Source: Candidatus Cloacimonadota bacterium (GTDB lineage Bacteria; Cloacimonadota; Cloacimonadia; Cloacimonadales; JAJBBL01). From it: a stretch of 64,000 bases of DNA. Shown in pieces: positions 36,133 through 44,981 of this stretch; the first letter of the stretch is position 1; each line of letters opens with the position of its first letter. The DNA is taken from positions 62,001-126,000 of the forward strand of contig JAHYIR010000001.1 in the NCBI GenBank assembly GCA_019429305.1. Direction: 5' to 3'. Under the pieces are notes generated by a model. It saw only the letters and a list, made by a program, of their open reading frames with translations, was not told where the DNA came from and made no database searches. Both the position numbers and the translations under genes were made by a program.

Positions 36133-37080
36133 ATGAGTCAAAAACCAGATCAAAGATTAGAAGAGTATAGAAATAAGCTTATCCAAGCCGCCAATGAAGA
36201 TGGTTTGGAACTAATTTCCGAGAAAACAATTCCTTATGGTGTGCAGCTTGTGTTTTCAGATAATAATGAACAATTGCCCCTGAATGTTTACTATTCCGAA
36301 AAGAAAGGTATTTCTACTGTTATTGGTGGTAATGATAATAAGAGAATAAAGAGATCACTTGCTGAGATCATACACAAGTTAAATGATGGTTTTTCTGACG
36401 GGAATATTCATTCATGGCAGAGCTGGCTCGGAACAGATGAAGCAGGGAAGGGTGACTTCTTCGGAGCTTTAGTAGTAGCCGGTTTTTATGCAGATCAAGA
36501 TATTGTGGACGGATTACGGAAAATGGGAGTTAAAGATAGTAAACTGATCAGTCGCAACATGTTAGAACCTATAGCCCTCAAACTTTACAAGAGCTTCAAA
36601 GAGCGGATCTGTGTAGTTGTACTTCATCCTGTGACCTATAATAAGTTATACCTTGAATTTAAAGGTCAGAACAAGAAACTTAATGAGCTAATGGCTTGGA
36701 TGCATGGCAGAGTTATTCTTAATTTATTAGAGAAAACAGGTGAAAACAAAGTTGTGGTTGATAAATTCACAACGGATAAGAAATTGATCAAGACCTTGAA
36801 GGATCTGAATAAAATAGAGCTGCTGCAAGTACCGAAAGCAGAAAAGGATTTAGCTGTTGCTGCCGCTTCCATTATTGCTCGCTATCACTACTTAGAATCC
36901 TTAAAGCAAATACAGAAAAAGTACCGTATAGATTTTAAAGCCGGTTCCGGAGAGCAGAGTTTGGAGACAGGAGTTCTTTTTGTTCAGAAGTATTCTCTGG
37001 ACAAATTGCAGGAAGTTGCCAAGATCCACTTTAAAAACTATGATAAAATAAAAGAAAAGTTAACTCATAAGAAGACTTGA
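36133..37080 (+). CDS. rnhC: Ribonuclease HIII
   Basis: 315 residues. An N-terminal ~90-residue substrate-binding region is followed by the type 2 RNase H fold with WLGTDEAGKGDFFGALVVAG (catalytic Asp-Glu), GVKDSK, and VDKF; the late region VAAASIIARYHY is also typical. DEAGKGDFFG identifies RNase HIII and not RNase HII (DEAGRG). It removes RNA from RNA-DNA hybrids. The next gene begins 12 bases after the stop. Confidence 0.93.
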   Translation: MSQKPDQRLEEYRNKLIQAANEDGLELISEKTIPYGVQLVFSDNNEQLPLNVYYSEKKGISTVIGGNDNKRIKRSLAEIIHKLNDGFSDGNIHSWQSWLGTDEAGKGDFFGALVVAGFYADQDIVDGLRKMGVKDSKLISRNMLEPIALKLYKSFKERICVVVLHPVTYNKLYLEFKGQNKKLNELMAWMHGRVILNLLEKTGENKVVVDKFTTDKKLIKTLKDLNKIELLQVPKAEKDLAVAAASIIARYHYLESLKQIQKKYRIDFKAGSGEQSLETGVLFVQKYSLDKLQEVAKIHFKNYDKIKEKLTHKKT

Positions 37081-37091
37081 TCGGGGGTTAT

Positions 37092-37511
37092 ATGACCTTT
37101 TTACCTGCTTGGTTGATCTATGCTTTGATCACAATGTTTTTTTACGGACTTTGGGCTTTCTTTCCCAAATTAGCTACCCTCTACCTGCCGACTAAGGAAA
37201 TACTCATCTATCAGATCATAGGTATCCTTGCTGTCGGTTTCATAGCTCTTCTCTCTTCCAAACAAAGACTGCAATTCAATAGTCTTGGTCTCCTTTTCGC
37301 TATTTTAGGGGGAGCTGCCGGATTGATCGGAACACTCTTCTTTCTTAAATCCTTAGCAATAGGGAAGACCTATGTAGTAGTCACCCTGACTGCTCTCTAT
37401 CCTATAATAACGATAATTCTCGCCTTTATATTCCTCAGAGAGAGTTTAACACTAAAGAATGCTATCGGTGTAGTTTTTGCTTTTATTGCAATGTATCTTT
37501 TCGCTTCCTAA
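37092..37511 (+). CDS. EamA/DMT-family half-size transporter protein
   Basis: About 139 residues with four to five hydrophobic helices, the size of one EamA repeat, so it would have to dimerise. Features: WAFFPKLATLYLP near the N-terminus and the C-terminal LTALYPIITIILAFIFLRES typical of the family. ATG at 37092 with GGGGG upstream; the TTG at 37077 is inside rnhC and lacks support. Inner membrane. Substrate unknown. Confidence 0.8.
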   Translation: MTFLPAWLIYALITMFFYGLWAFFPKLATLYLPTKEILIYQIIGILAVGFIALLSSKQRLQFNSLGLLFAILGGAAGLIGTLFFLKSLAIGKTYVVVTLTALYPIITIILAFIFLRESLTLKNAIGVVFAFIAMYLFAS

Positions 37512-37523
37512 CAGGTCAAGAAG

Positions 37524-38456
37524 ATGAAAACTCTCATTATTGATCCTTTAGCCCCTAAGTTTGATGAGCTGGTAAGGCAAAAAGGGCTGGAGAATTACTT
37601 TTTAAAAGAAACTGTAGATCCACTTGAAATTGAGATTGTCATCGTGAAAACATTCACGATCGCTGATCAGGAATTCTTAGAAAAATATCAACATCTTAAA
37701 ATGGTGATCAGAGCAGGTTCGGGTTATGATAATATTGATCTCAAAGCAGCAAAGAAGAGAGAAATTATAGTCTGTAACACTCCTGAAGCCAATGTCATTC
37801 CCGCCTTTGAACATACTACTTTTTTTATCCTATCATTACTCAAGCACTACCAGCTGGGGAGAAAAAACATCATAAAGTGTAAATGGAAAGAGGATCTCCC
37901 GAGAAATTGGGAGGTAAAAGACCTGAAAGCTCTCATTATCGGGGTAGGCAGAATAGGAAGCAGGATAGCTAAGTATCTCCAAGAGCACAATGCTGAAGTA
38001 TTAGGAGTTGATCCCTATCTAAATGAAGAGGAGTGGCAGCAGCGAGGAGTCAAAAATACTTCCTACCAAGAAGGGCTTAAATGGTGTAACCTTATCACTT
38101 ATCACTGTCCCTTGACCAAGGAAACCGAGAACTACTTCTCTTATGAAACATTAAAACTATTAAACCAGCCTGTATGGTTGATCAATACTGCCCGTGGTGG
38201 TATCGTAAATGAAGCAGCTCTCCTCCAAGGTATCAACGAAGGGAAGATCCTTGGAGCCGGTTTAGATGTCTTTGTTGATGAACCGAGCCCTTCTTTACCA
38301 TTTCAGGATTATGATAATGTCTATCTTACACCGCATACTGGTGCCTATACTAAGAATGCTCAAAATACGATGGCAGAGGAGATCTTGCAGGTCTGGGAAT
38401 CTTTTGTTTTCCAGAACCTAATCCTCAACGAAGTCATTGATTATAACCACATATAA
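37524..38456 (+). CDS. D-2-hydroxyacid dehydrogenase (phosphoglycerate dehydrogenase-like)
   Basis: 310 residues without an ACT regulatory domain. NAD-binding loop GVGRIGSRIAKYLQ near residue 139; catalytic Arg in NTARGGIVNE, Glu in the DVFVDEP segment and His in TPHTGAYT. RAGSGYDNIDL near residue 73 is the substrate-loop motif of phosphoglycerate dehydrogenases. It could make 3-phosphohydroxypyruvate for serine, or act on another 2-keto acid. It lies 12 bases after the EamA gene. Confidence 0.85.
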   Translation: MKTLIIDPLAPKFDELVRQKGLENYFLKETVDPLEIEIVIVKTFTIADQEFLEKYQHLKMVIRAGSGYDNIDLKAAKKREIIVCNTPEANVIPAFEHTTFFILSLLKHYQLGRKNIIKCKWKEDLPRNWEVKDLKALIIGVGRIGSRIAKYLQEHNAEVLGVDPYLNEEEWQQRGVKNTSYQEGLKWCNLITYHCPLTKETENYFSYETLKLLNQPVWLINTARGGIVNEAALLQGINEGKILGAGLDVFVDEPSPSLPFQDYDNVYLTPHTGAYTKNAQNTMAEEILQVWESFVFQNLILNEVIDYNHI

Positions 38457-38645
38457 CACTAATAAACCACTTGTTATAAAAAAACTTTATCTCCTTATAC
38501 CAATTAAGATTCACTTTCATCAGTTCGTGTTAATTAGTGTAATATTTGTGGTTATTCGTGGATGCATCATTCTTTTAAAAAAGGTTGACGAATAACCCTT
38601 GAACTAAAGAGAGTAACAACAAATTGTTATTATGGAGGTAAAACG

Positions 38646-40313
38646 ATGAAGTTAGTGGAATGTGTTCCGAACTTCAGTGAAGGAAGAGATCAGAAGGTTC
38701 TGGATGCAATATCGAATGTCATCAAAGAGGTCAAGAATGTTACATTGCTCGATGTCGATCCCGGAGCTGATACGAATAGAACAGTTTTTACTTTAGTCGG
38801 AGAACCGGAAGCTGTAATAGAAGCTGCGTTTCAAGCTATCAAGAAGGGTGCAGAATTGATCGATATGTCAAAGCATCAGGGTGCTCATCCCCGTATGGGA
38901 GCAACAGATGTTTGCCCTTTCATTCCCGTCAGTGATGTAACTATGGAGGAAGCAGTCGAATATGCTAAACAGCTTGCTCAGCGAGTGGGAGAAGAGCTGG
39001 AGATCCCGGTTTATCTCTATGAATACGCAGCTACTAAGGAAGAGTGGCGCAATCTGGCAGAAGTTCGCAAGGGAGAATATGAAGCTCTACCAGAAAAGAT
39101 GAAAGATCCCTATTGGAAACCCGATTTTGGTCCGATGAAATTCAATAGCAGAGCCGGAGCTACAGCTATTGGTGCCAGAGAGTTCCTGATTGCCTATAAT
39201 ATAAATCTCAATACCCGCGATAAAAAGAAAGCTACTGAAATAGCCAAAAAAATTCGTGAAAGAGGTTATCCTCAGCGAGATGATAACGGTAAATTGCTGA
39301 AGGATGAAGTGGGTAACAAGATAATGGTATCCGGTCTTTTTTCACACTGTAAGGCAGTTGGATGGTATATAGACGAGTATAACCGTGCCCAGATCAGTAT
39401 GAACCTGACCAATTATAAGATCACCCCTCCGCATTTGGTATTAGAAAAAGTTCGTGAACTGGCACAAGCCGATGGAGTGATAATAACCGGTAGTGAATTG
39501 GTCGGCTTGATCCCTAAAGATGCCATGTTGATGGCGGGTAAGTATTATCTCGAAAAATTGGGAGAGACAGACGGTATTCCTGATGAAATGATCATCGAGA
39601 CGGCGATTCAGTCAATGGGATTAGCTGAGTTAGCCCCCTTCGATATAGATAAAAAGATCATTGAATATAGCATAGCCAGAAAAGACAACCTGGTCAATCT
39701 GACCATTAAGGATTTTGTTGATATCTTATCAACAGATGCGCCTGCTCCGGGAGGAGGTAGTGTGGCAGCTCTCTGCACTACTATGTCGGGAGCTTTAACG
39801 GCTATGGTCAGCAACCTTACATTTGGTAAGAAAGGTTATGAAAAACACTGGCAGAAGTGCAAGGATTTAGCAGTCAAAGGGCAGGAGATCAAGAATAAAG
39901 CACTCGTAGCCATTGATAAAGATACAGATAGTTTCAATTTGTTGATGGATGCCATGAGATTACCTAAGAAAACAGATGAAGAGATCGCTGTAAGAGACAA
40001 AGCGATTCAAGAAGCGACTAAACAAGCGATCCTTGTTCCTCTGGAAACTCTTGAGCTTTCTCTGGAAGCTGTGGAACTGGCAGCTCAGATTGTTCAGATC
40101 GGCAATAAAAATGCCCTGTCAGATGCAGGGGTAGCAGCCATTACAGCCAATGCAGCAGCTAAAGGGGCGTTTTATAATATTAAGATAAATATGCCGGGAA
40201 TTACAGACGATACTTTCCGTGATGAAGTAACAACAAAAGCTGAAAGGTTAGTTGAGAAGATCGAAGCTATTTCCAATGAGACAGAAAAGACAGTAAAAGC
40301 TGCTATCAAGTAA
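38646..40313 (+). CDS. ftcD: Glutamate formiminotransferase / formimidoyl-THF cyclodeaminase fusion
   Basis: 555 residues. The formiminotransferase part (about 1-300) begins KLVECVPNFSEGRD and has SKHQGAHPRMGATDVCPF, including the active-site His region. The cyclodeaminase part (about 355-555) starts TIKDFVDILSTDAPAPGGGS. It moves the formimino group from formiminoglutamate to tetrahydrofolate and then closes the ring, the last step of one histidine degradation route. TGGAGG ribosome-binding site. No other hut gene is in the window. Upstream (38500-38570) is a degenerate ATTCGTGG-type intergenic sequence. Confidence 0.93.
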   Translation: MKLVECVPNFSEGRDQKVLDAISNVIKEVKNVTLLDVDPGADTNRTVFTLVGEPEAVIEAAFQAIKKGAELIDMSKHQGAHPRMGATDVCPFIPVSDVTMEEAVEYAKQLAQRVGEELEIPVYLYEYAATKEEWRNLAEVRKGEYEALPEKMKDPYWKPDFGPMKFNSRAGATAIGAREFLIAYNINLNTRDKKKATEIAKKIRERGYPQRDDNGKLLKDEVGNKIMVSGLFSHCKAVGWYIDEYNRAQISMNLTNYKITPPHLVLEKVRELAQADGVIITGSELVGLIPKDAMLMAGKYYLEKLGETDGIPDEMIIETAIQSMGLAELAPFDIDKKIIEYSIARKDNLVNLTIKDFVDILSTDAPAPGGGSVAALCTTMSGALTAMVSNLTFGKKGYEKHWQKCKDLAVKGQEIKNKALVAIDKDTDSFNLLMDAMRLPKKTDEEIAVRDKAIQEATKQAILVPLETLELSLEAVELAAQIVQIGNKNALSDAGVAAITANAAAKGAFYNIKINMPGITDDTFRDEVTTKAERLVEKIEAISNETEKTVKAAIK

Positions 40314-40357
40314 CTCTTCTGCTTAATACTATTTTGGTCTGATATTGTTGTTTTAAG

Positions 40358-41089
40358 ATGCATAATAATAGTGAAATTATTTTCATTCTTGTAGAACCGG
40401 TCTATCGCGGTAATGTGGGAGCTGCAGCTAGAGTGATCAATAACTTCGGTTTTTCGCATCTACGATTGGTGGGAGCTGTACCTCAGAAAGAAGATTATTA
40501 TCTGGCTGTTCATTCGGAAGAGATCATGCATAATATTGAGGTCTTTGATGACTTATCTTCCGCTATCCAAGATATCGACAATGTGATCGCCGTTACCAGA
40601 AGGTTTGGGAGAAAAAAGAAGACCGATCTTGATGTTGCTGAGATAGGTAATTTTACCCAAGAACTCTATCGGGGTAAGACTGCTTTTGTTTTTGGCAGAG
40701 AGACTTACGGATTAAAGGATGAAGAGATAGAGCTTTGTCCGATCCGCTGTCTGATCCCAACTAATCCCGAGTTTCCATCTCTCAATCTTGCTCAGGCAGT
40801 AGCAATTGTTTGTTATGAACTGTTCAATGGTTTGAATGACCAGAAGCCTTTATCAAAGCTTGCTAAGACAGAAAAAGTTGACAAAACAATCGAACAGATT
40901 ATTGATAGTTTATTGGAAATCGGCTATTTTGAAAATGGTGATCCGAGAATGACCAAGAAGAAGCTGCAGAATATCTTGCTGAGAAGCTATACTTCAGATG
41001 AAAATCTGCTATTCTTGACTAAGATGTTTCACCGTATCTCGATACTTGTCAAGAGTTTGAGCAGATGCGGCAAAGCTGATAAAAAATAA
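40358..41089 (+). CDS. trmJ: tRNA 2'-O-methyltransferase TrmJ-like (SPOUT family)
   Basis: 243 residues. SPOUT fold with ILVEPVYRGNVGAAARVINN (motif 1), FVFGRETYGLKDEEIELC (motif 2, S-adenosylmethionine site) and LIPTNPEFPSLNLAQAVAIV (motif 3). The C-terminal ~80 residues are helical, as in TrmJ. It methylates position 32 of tRNAs in E. coli. The ribosome-binding site is weak. The gene stands 45 bases after ftcD and 26 before the acyl-CoA dehydrogenase. Confidence 0.88.
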   Translation: MHNNSEIIFILVEPVYRGNVGAAARVINNFGFSHLRLVGAVPQKEDYYLAVHSEEIMHNIEVFDDLSSAIQDIDNVIAVTRRFGRKKKTDLDVAEIGNFTQELYRGKTAFVFGRETYGLKDEEIELCPIRCLIPTNPEFPSLNLAQAVAIVCYELFNGLNDQKPLSKLAKTEKVDKTIEQIIDSLLEIGYFENGDPRMTKKKLQNILLRSYTSDENLLFLTKMFHRISILVKSLSRCGKADKK

Positions 41090-41114
41090 CGTAATAAGGG
41101 ATATGGGAGGTTTT

Positions 41115-42257
41115 ATGGATTATTTTTTTACAGAAGAGCAATTGGAAATTAGGGAGATTACCCGAAAAGTTGCTGAAGAGAAGATCAAACCGGTAAGAGA
41201 AAAATACGATGAAGAGGGAATTTTTCCTTGGGATATTGTTGAAGTTTTTGCTCAGACAGATCTGTTTGCGATCTTAATTCCGGAAGAGTATGGTGGGATA
41301 AGCGGCAAAGTAGTCGATCTCTGCATAGTCACTGAAGAGTTATGCCGAGTCTGTGCCGGTATTTCATTATCTTTAGGAGCTTCAGGATTAGGGCTCTATC
41401 CGATCCTGTTATCAGGTTCAGAAGAGCAAAAACAGAAATTCCTGCCTGCTATTGCTGAAGGTAAAAGACTTGCTGCCTTTGCCTTAACCGAAGCTAATGC
41501 CGGTTCTGACGCAGGTGCTATTGAAACTACTGCCACTCTTGATGGTGACCATTATGTTCTTAACGGAACAAAGCAGTGGATTACCAATGGGGGAGAAGCT
41601 GAGGTTTATACTGTCTTTGCTATGACCGATAAGACCAAAGGTGCTCGTGGTGCTTCCTGCTTTATTGTTGAGAAAGATACACCCGGATTCTCCTTTGGTA
41701 AAAAAGAGAACAAAATGGGTATCAGAGCTTCTGCTACCAGTGAGTTGATCTTTGAAGACTGTCGTGTCCCCAAAGAAAACCTCATCGGAAAAGAGGGTTT
41801 TGGTTTTATGATCGCCATGAAGACCTTTGATAAATCTCGTCCGATGGTAGCTGCCCAAGCAATCGGAATAGCTCAGGGTGCTTACGAAGAAGCGGTAAAA
41901 TACTCCAAAGAGAGAAATCAATTCGGTAAACCTATCTCCTCATTTCAGGCAATACAGTTTATGTTAGCCGATATGGCAACTCAGATTGAAGCTGCAAGAG
42001 CTTTGGTCTTTGCTACAGCCAAAATGATTGACGAAGGTAGTAAAAAATACAGCAAAGAATCGGCAATGTGTAAATACTTCGCTTCCGATATGGCGATGAA
42101 GGTCACAACTGATGCCGTGCAAATTTTAGGCGGTTATGGTTATATGAAGGAGTATCCGGTTGAGAAGATGATGCGTGATGCCAAGATTACCCAGATCTAC
42201 GAAGGTACAAACCAGATCCAACGCTCTATTGTCGCATCACATCTCTTGAAAGAGTAA
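41115..42257 (+). CDS. Acyl-CoA dehydrogenase (short-chain, butyryl-CoA type)
   Basis: 380 residues from the ATG at 41115, preceded by GGGAGG; the ATG at 41103 would be four codons longer and lies within that site. FAD-binding segment FALTEANAGSDAG, QWITNGGEA, and catalytic Glu in ITQIYEGTNQIQRSIVA near the C-terminus. The family oxidises acyl-CoA with ETF, or runs the reverse reaction in fermentation. No etf genes are adjacent. The terminator in element D follows. Confidence 0.92.
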   Translation: MDYFFTEEQLEIREITRKVAEEKIKPVREKYDEEGIFPWDIVEVFAQTDLFAILIPEEYGGISGKVVDLCIVTEELCRVCAGISLSLGASGLGLYPILLSGSEEQKQKFLPAIAEGKRLAAFALTEANAGSDAGAIETTATLDGDHYVLNGTKQWITNGGEAEVYTVFAMTDKTKGARGASCFIVEKDTPGFSFGKKENKMGIRASATSELIFEDCRVPKENLIGKEGFGFMIAMKTFDKSRPMVAAQAIGIAQGAYEEAVKYSKERNQFGKPISSFQAIQFMLADMATQIEAARALVFATAKMIDEGSKKYSKESAMCKYFASDMAMKVTTDAVQILGGYGYMKEYPVEKMMRDAKITQIYEGTNQIQRSIVASHLLKE

Positions 42258-42310
42258 AATCAGCCTAATAGTTCTTATTTAAATAAATACACATAAATCT
42301 TAATAACACA

Positions 42311-42349
42311 TTGTAGGGGCGGTTCAAGAACCGCCCTTTTCCCCTACAA
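42311..42349. repeat. TTGTAGGGG palindromic element, copy D
   Basis: The most complete copy: outer arms TTGTAGGGG (42311-42319) and CCCCTACAA (42341-42349), inner arms GGGCGGTTC (42317-42325) and GAACCGCCC (42328-42336), 2-base loop, then TTTT. Confidence 0.65.
42317..42340 (+). terminator. Terminator after the acyl-CoA dehydrogenase gene
   Basis: GGGCGGTTC, AA, GAACCGCCC, TTTT, 60 bases past the stop codon. The T-run is short, so strength is uncertain. The hairpin is part of element D. Confidence 0.6.
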
Positions 42350-42449
42350 CCTCTGTTTTGTATGATTCTCATCCTGATAATCCTGAATCTATTACTTCGG
42401 GATTACAAACTATATTCCTGTGATAAAATATTCTTTATCCTTTAATACA

Positions 42450-42589
42450 TTCTGCACCAAAATGGTAAGTTCCATCAAACGAGAAAAATGCCTTGCGCCA
42501 GCAATTTCCGATCCATCGACAAGCTCAGGAAAGGATTGAGGAAGTCAATGAAGAATTCTATTTTGGTGCAGAACACTCAGGATGACATT
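42450..42589. repeat. CTCAGGGTGA-type intergenic element, third copy
   Basis: Perfect 14-base outer inverted repeat TTCTGCACCAAAAT (42450-42463) and ATTTTGGTGCAGAA (42560-42573), followed by CACTCAGGATGACATT. The CACCAAAAT and CACTCAGGxTGACA parts match the copy at 35875-36050. Confidence 0.6.
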
Positions 42590-42629
42590 TATATTGATTA
42601 TTTAGCTACTATTTATTCATCTGTTTTTA

Positions 42630-43244
42630 TCAACCCTTAAACTCCTCATGTACTATTTCTTCCTGCCAGACAAATCTCAAGACATTAGAGATATCCCCAT
42701 TTCTCTGATTGACTACGTAATAATACTCTTCATCACGATCCTCATATTGAAACAAGATCTCTTTCTTCGGTGCATACTTTTTCTCAACATACAAATGATC
42801 AGTATCTGGATCTGGGTTCTGCGGATCATTAGCCCGATAAATTCTGATCAGATCATTATCCCTCACAGCACGGTCAAAGTAGAAATTTTTCATCCTCAAT
42901 TTCACCGGTTCCGATTTCAGCAGATAATAAGGATAATTGCGAAACAGATATCTTAATCTCTCATCAATATTAGGTTCCGGATTTTGCCAGGCTAATTTGA
43001 CTATCTTTCTCGTTCTGATACGTAATGGAGTATTTCTGTCGTTCTTATACTTATGCGGTTCATAGAGTTTGATCTGCTGCGTGCCACGTGATAACTGAAA
43101 GACATATTTTCCATATCTCCCTTGTATCGAGTCGGTCATTCTGACTAATCTCTGAACACTCTCCGGTGCTTCCAGATAGTGTTTTATCGTTTTATTATGC
43201 AGATGCTCTAAATGATTGGGTATCTTTATCTTCTTTGTTTTCAA
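42630..43244 (-). CDS. Hypothetical protein, basic and tyrosine-rich
   Basis: 204 residues from a TTG at 43244 with a run of GGGGG upstream. Many Arg, Lys and Tyr residues (for example IRTRKIVKLAWQNPEP, then RYLFRNYPYYLLKSEP), no signal peptide or membrane helix; the C-terminal third looks beta-rich (EILFQYEDRDEEYYYVVNQ). Nucleic-acid binding would fit the charge but is not shown. The gene starts 15 bases from a perfect 60-base palindrome. Family not recognised. Confidence 0.6.
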   Translation of the reverse strand: MKTKKIKIPNHLEHLHNKTIKHYLEAPESVQRLVRMTDSIQGRYGKYVFQLSRGTQQIKLYEPHKYKNDRNTPLRIRTRKIVKLAWQNPEPNIDERLRYLFRNYPYYLLKSEPVKLRMKNFYFDRAVRDNDLIRIYRANDPQNPDPDTDHLYVEKKYAPKKEILFQYEDRDEEYYYVVNQRNGDISNVLRFVWQEEIVHEEFKG

Positions 43245-43258
43245 AACATTACCCCCTT

Positions 43259-43318
43259 TTTACCTTTAGGTTATTATATAGTCGGATATATCCGACTATA
43301 TAATAACCTAAAGGTAAA
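43259..43318. repeat. Perfect 60-base palindrome without spacer
   Basis: From TTTACCTTTAGGTTATTATA at the left end to its exact complement at the right end, symmetric about the GGATA|TATCC centre between 43288 and 43289. All 30 pairs match. It lies 15 bases upstream of the TTG of the unknown minus-strand gene and 168 bases upstream of gdhA. Confidence 0.9.
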
Positions 43319-43485
43319 TCGAAAGCAAATTGTTTTTTTGATATTTATTCCGAACTCTGTCGCTAGAGTTAAATCTGGGGGTTTTTAGATCCTATTATCT
43401 ATTATTTTTATTTTAAGCGACTTAACTTGACAATAAAGCTTTAGAATTAAAAAGGGGTATATTAAATAACAAACCGGAGGAAGTA

Positions 43486-44820
43486 ATGACTTTTCAGGAT
43501 TTTATGAACAAAGTTGCTGCTCGTAATCAGGGGGAGCCTGAATTTTTACAGGCAGTCAAGGAAGTAGTTGAGACGATATGGGATGTTTACATTTCAGAAC
43601 CGAGACTTGTAAAAGCGAATATTATGGAAAGAATAGTAGAGCCGGAGCGAGTTATAATGTTCCGTGTACCTTGGGTTAATGACAAGGGTGAAGTCCATGT
43701 CAACCGCGGTTTCCGTGTGCAGTTTAATAGTGCTATCGGTCCATATAAAGGTGGATGCCGTTTCCATCCAAGTGTAAACCTTTCCAGTCTGAAATTTCTC
43801 GGATTCGAGCAGATATTCAAGAACAGCTTGACTACCCTACCAATGGGTGGCGGTAAAGGTGGAGCTGATTTTGATGCCAAGGGTAAATCAGAATATGAGA
43901 TCATGCGTTTCTGTCAGGCATTTATGAGTGAATTATTCCGTCATATCGGACCCGATCTGGATGTTCCAGCTGGCGATATCGGTGTTGGTGGCAGAGAAGT
44001 TGGTTTTATGTTCGGTATGTATAAAAAGCTGAAAAACGAATTTACAGGAGTTTTCACAGGTAAAGGTCAAAACTGGGGTGGCAGTTTGATCAGACCTGAA
44101 GCTACAGGTTATGGTGCTGTCTATTTCACTGAAGAGATGTTGAAAACAAAGGGAGAGTCTTTAGAAGGCAAGACAGTCGCTCTTTCCGGCTTTGGTAATG
44201 TATCTTGGGGTGCTTGTCAAAAGATCAATGATCTCGGCGGCAAGGTAGTAACCCTATCCGGTCCTGACGGCTATATCTATGATAAAGACGGTGTTACGGG
44301 AGAGAAAATCGAATACATGCTGGAACTAAGAGCTTCCAACAACGACCGTGTTTCTGATTATGCTGAAAAATTCAATTGTGAATTCTTTCCCGGCAAACGA
44401 CCATGGGAAGTTCCAGTTGATATTGCTATGCCCTGTGCTATCCAAAATGAGCTTAATCTGGAAGATGCTAAGAATCTGGTCAAGAATGGTGCTAAAGTTC
44501 TTACAGAAGGTGCTAATATGCCGTGTACTCCTGAAGCGATTGAATTGTTACAAGAGAATAAAGTTATGTTTGCTCCCGGTAAAGCTGCCAATGCAGGTGG
44601 GGTTGCTACATCAGGTTTAGAAATGACCCAGAACAGTATGCGTCTGAAGTGGTCACGAGAAGAAGTAGATGAGAAACTACACAGAATCATGGTCTCTATC
44701 CATGATCAGTGTAAAGAATACGGTACCAGACCTGATGGATATATTGACTATATCAAAGGTGCCAATATAGCTGGCTTTATTAAAGTAGCCAATGCGATGG
44801 TAGATCAGGGAGTGATTTAA
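43486..44820 (+). CDS. gdhA: NADP-type glutamate dehydrogenase
   Basis: 444 residues, the length of hexameric bacterial GdhA. Motifs: GPYKGGCRFHPSVN, LPMGGGKGGADFDAKGKS (active-site Lys), VPAGDIGVGGREVGFMFG, the nucleotide loop SGFGNVSWGACQK and the late ANAGGVATSGLEMTQNS. It interconverts glutamate and 2-oxoglutarate plus ammonia. ACCGGAGG ribosome-binding site; a TTGACA hexamer lies at 43427-43432 without a clear -10. Strong terminator at 44883. Confidence 0.95.
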   Translation: MTFQDFMNKVAARNQGEPEFLQAVKEVVETIWDVYISEPRLVKANIMERIVEPERVIMFRVPWVNDKGEVHVNRGFRVQFNSAIGPYKGGCRFHPSVNLSSLKFLGFEQIFKNSLTTLPMGGGKGGADFDAKGKSEYEIMRFCQAFMSELFRHIGPDLDVPAGDIGVGGREVGFMFGMYKKLKNEFTGVFTGKGQNWGGSLIRPEATGYGAVYFTEEMLKTKGESLEGKTVALSGFGNVSWGACQKINDLGGKVVTLSGPDGYIYDKDGVTGEKIEYMLELRASNNDRVSDYAEKFNCEFFPGKRPWEVPVDIAMPCAIQNELNLEDAKNLVKNGAKVLTEGANMPCTPEAIELLQENKVMFAPGKAANAGGVATSGLEMTQNSMRLKWSREEVDEKLHRIMVSIHDQCKEYGTRPDGYIDYIKGANIAGFIKVANAMVDQGVI

Positions 44821-44882
44821 TAATAGTGATTGGTCTTAGGTTTTAGGAAGTAGCGAAATAAAACTTAATACGAGAAAGAATA

Positions 44883-44914
44883 AAAAAAAGGCTGTCGAAG
44901 GACAGCCTTTTTTA
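44883..44914. terminator. Bidirectional-type intrinsic terminator after gdhA
   Basis: A-run, GGCTGTC (44890-44896), GAAG loop, GACAGCC (44901-44907), T-run. A strong hairpin with A and T flanks, 70 bases after the gdhA stop. Confidence 0.9.
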
Positions 44915-44981
44915 TTGCTAAAAAGTAGAAGATGTGAAAAATTGGTTTACAAAAGATCACTTGATAGATAAGGATGTGATT

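Larger units (their letters stand above)
42258..42629. other. Intergenic region with two different palindromic elements
   Basis: A 372-base gap between converging genes. It contains element D (42311-42349), which also ends the acyl-CoA dehydrogenase transcript, and a nested element at 42450-42589. No ORF with a credible start was seen. Confidence 0.5.

Noticed and set aside
41484-41921. 145-residue minus-strand reading frame
   Set aside because: It is fully antisense to the acyl-CoA dehydrogenase, whose motifs are intact; the composition is that of a shadow frame.
43427-43432. TTGACA before gdhA, and a similar one at 48703 before the KamA-like gene, as full promoters
   Set aside because: No acceptable -10 hexamer at 16-18 bases spacing was found.
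43587-43904. 105-residue minus-strand reading frame inside gdhA
   Set aside because: Antisense to conserved GDH motifs, no start signal.
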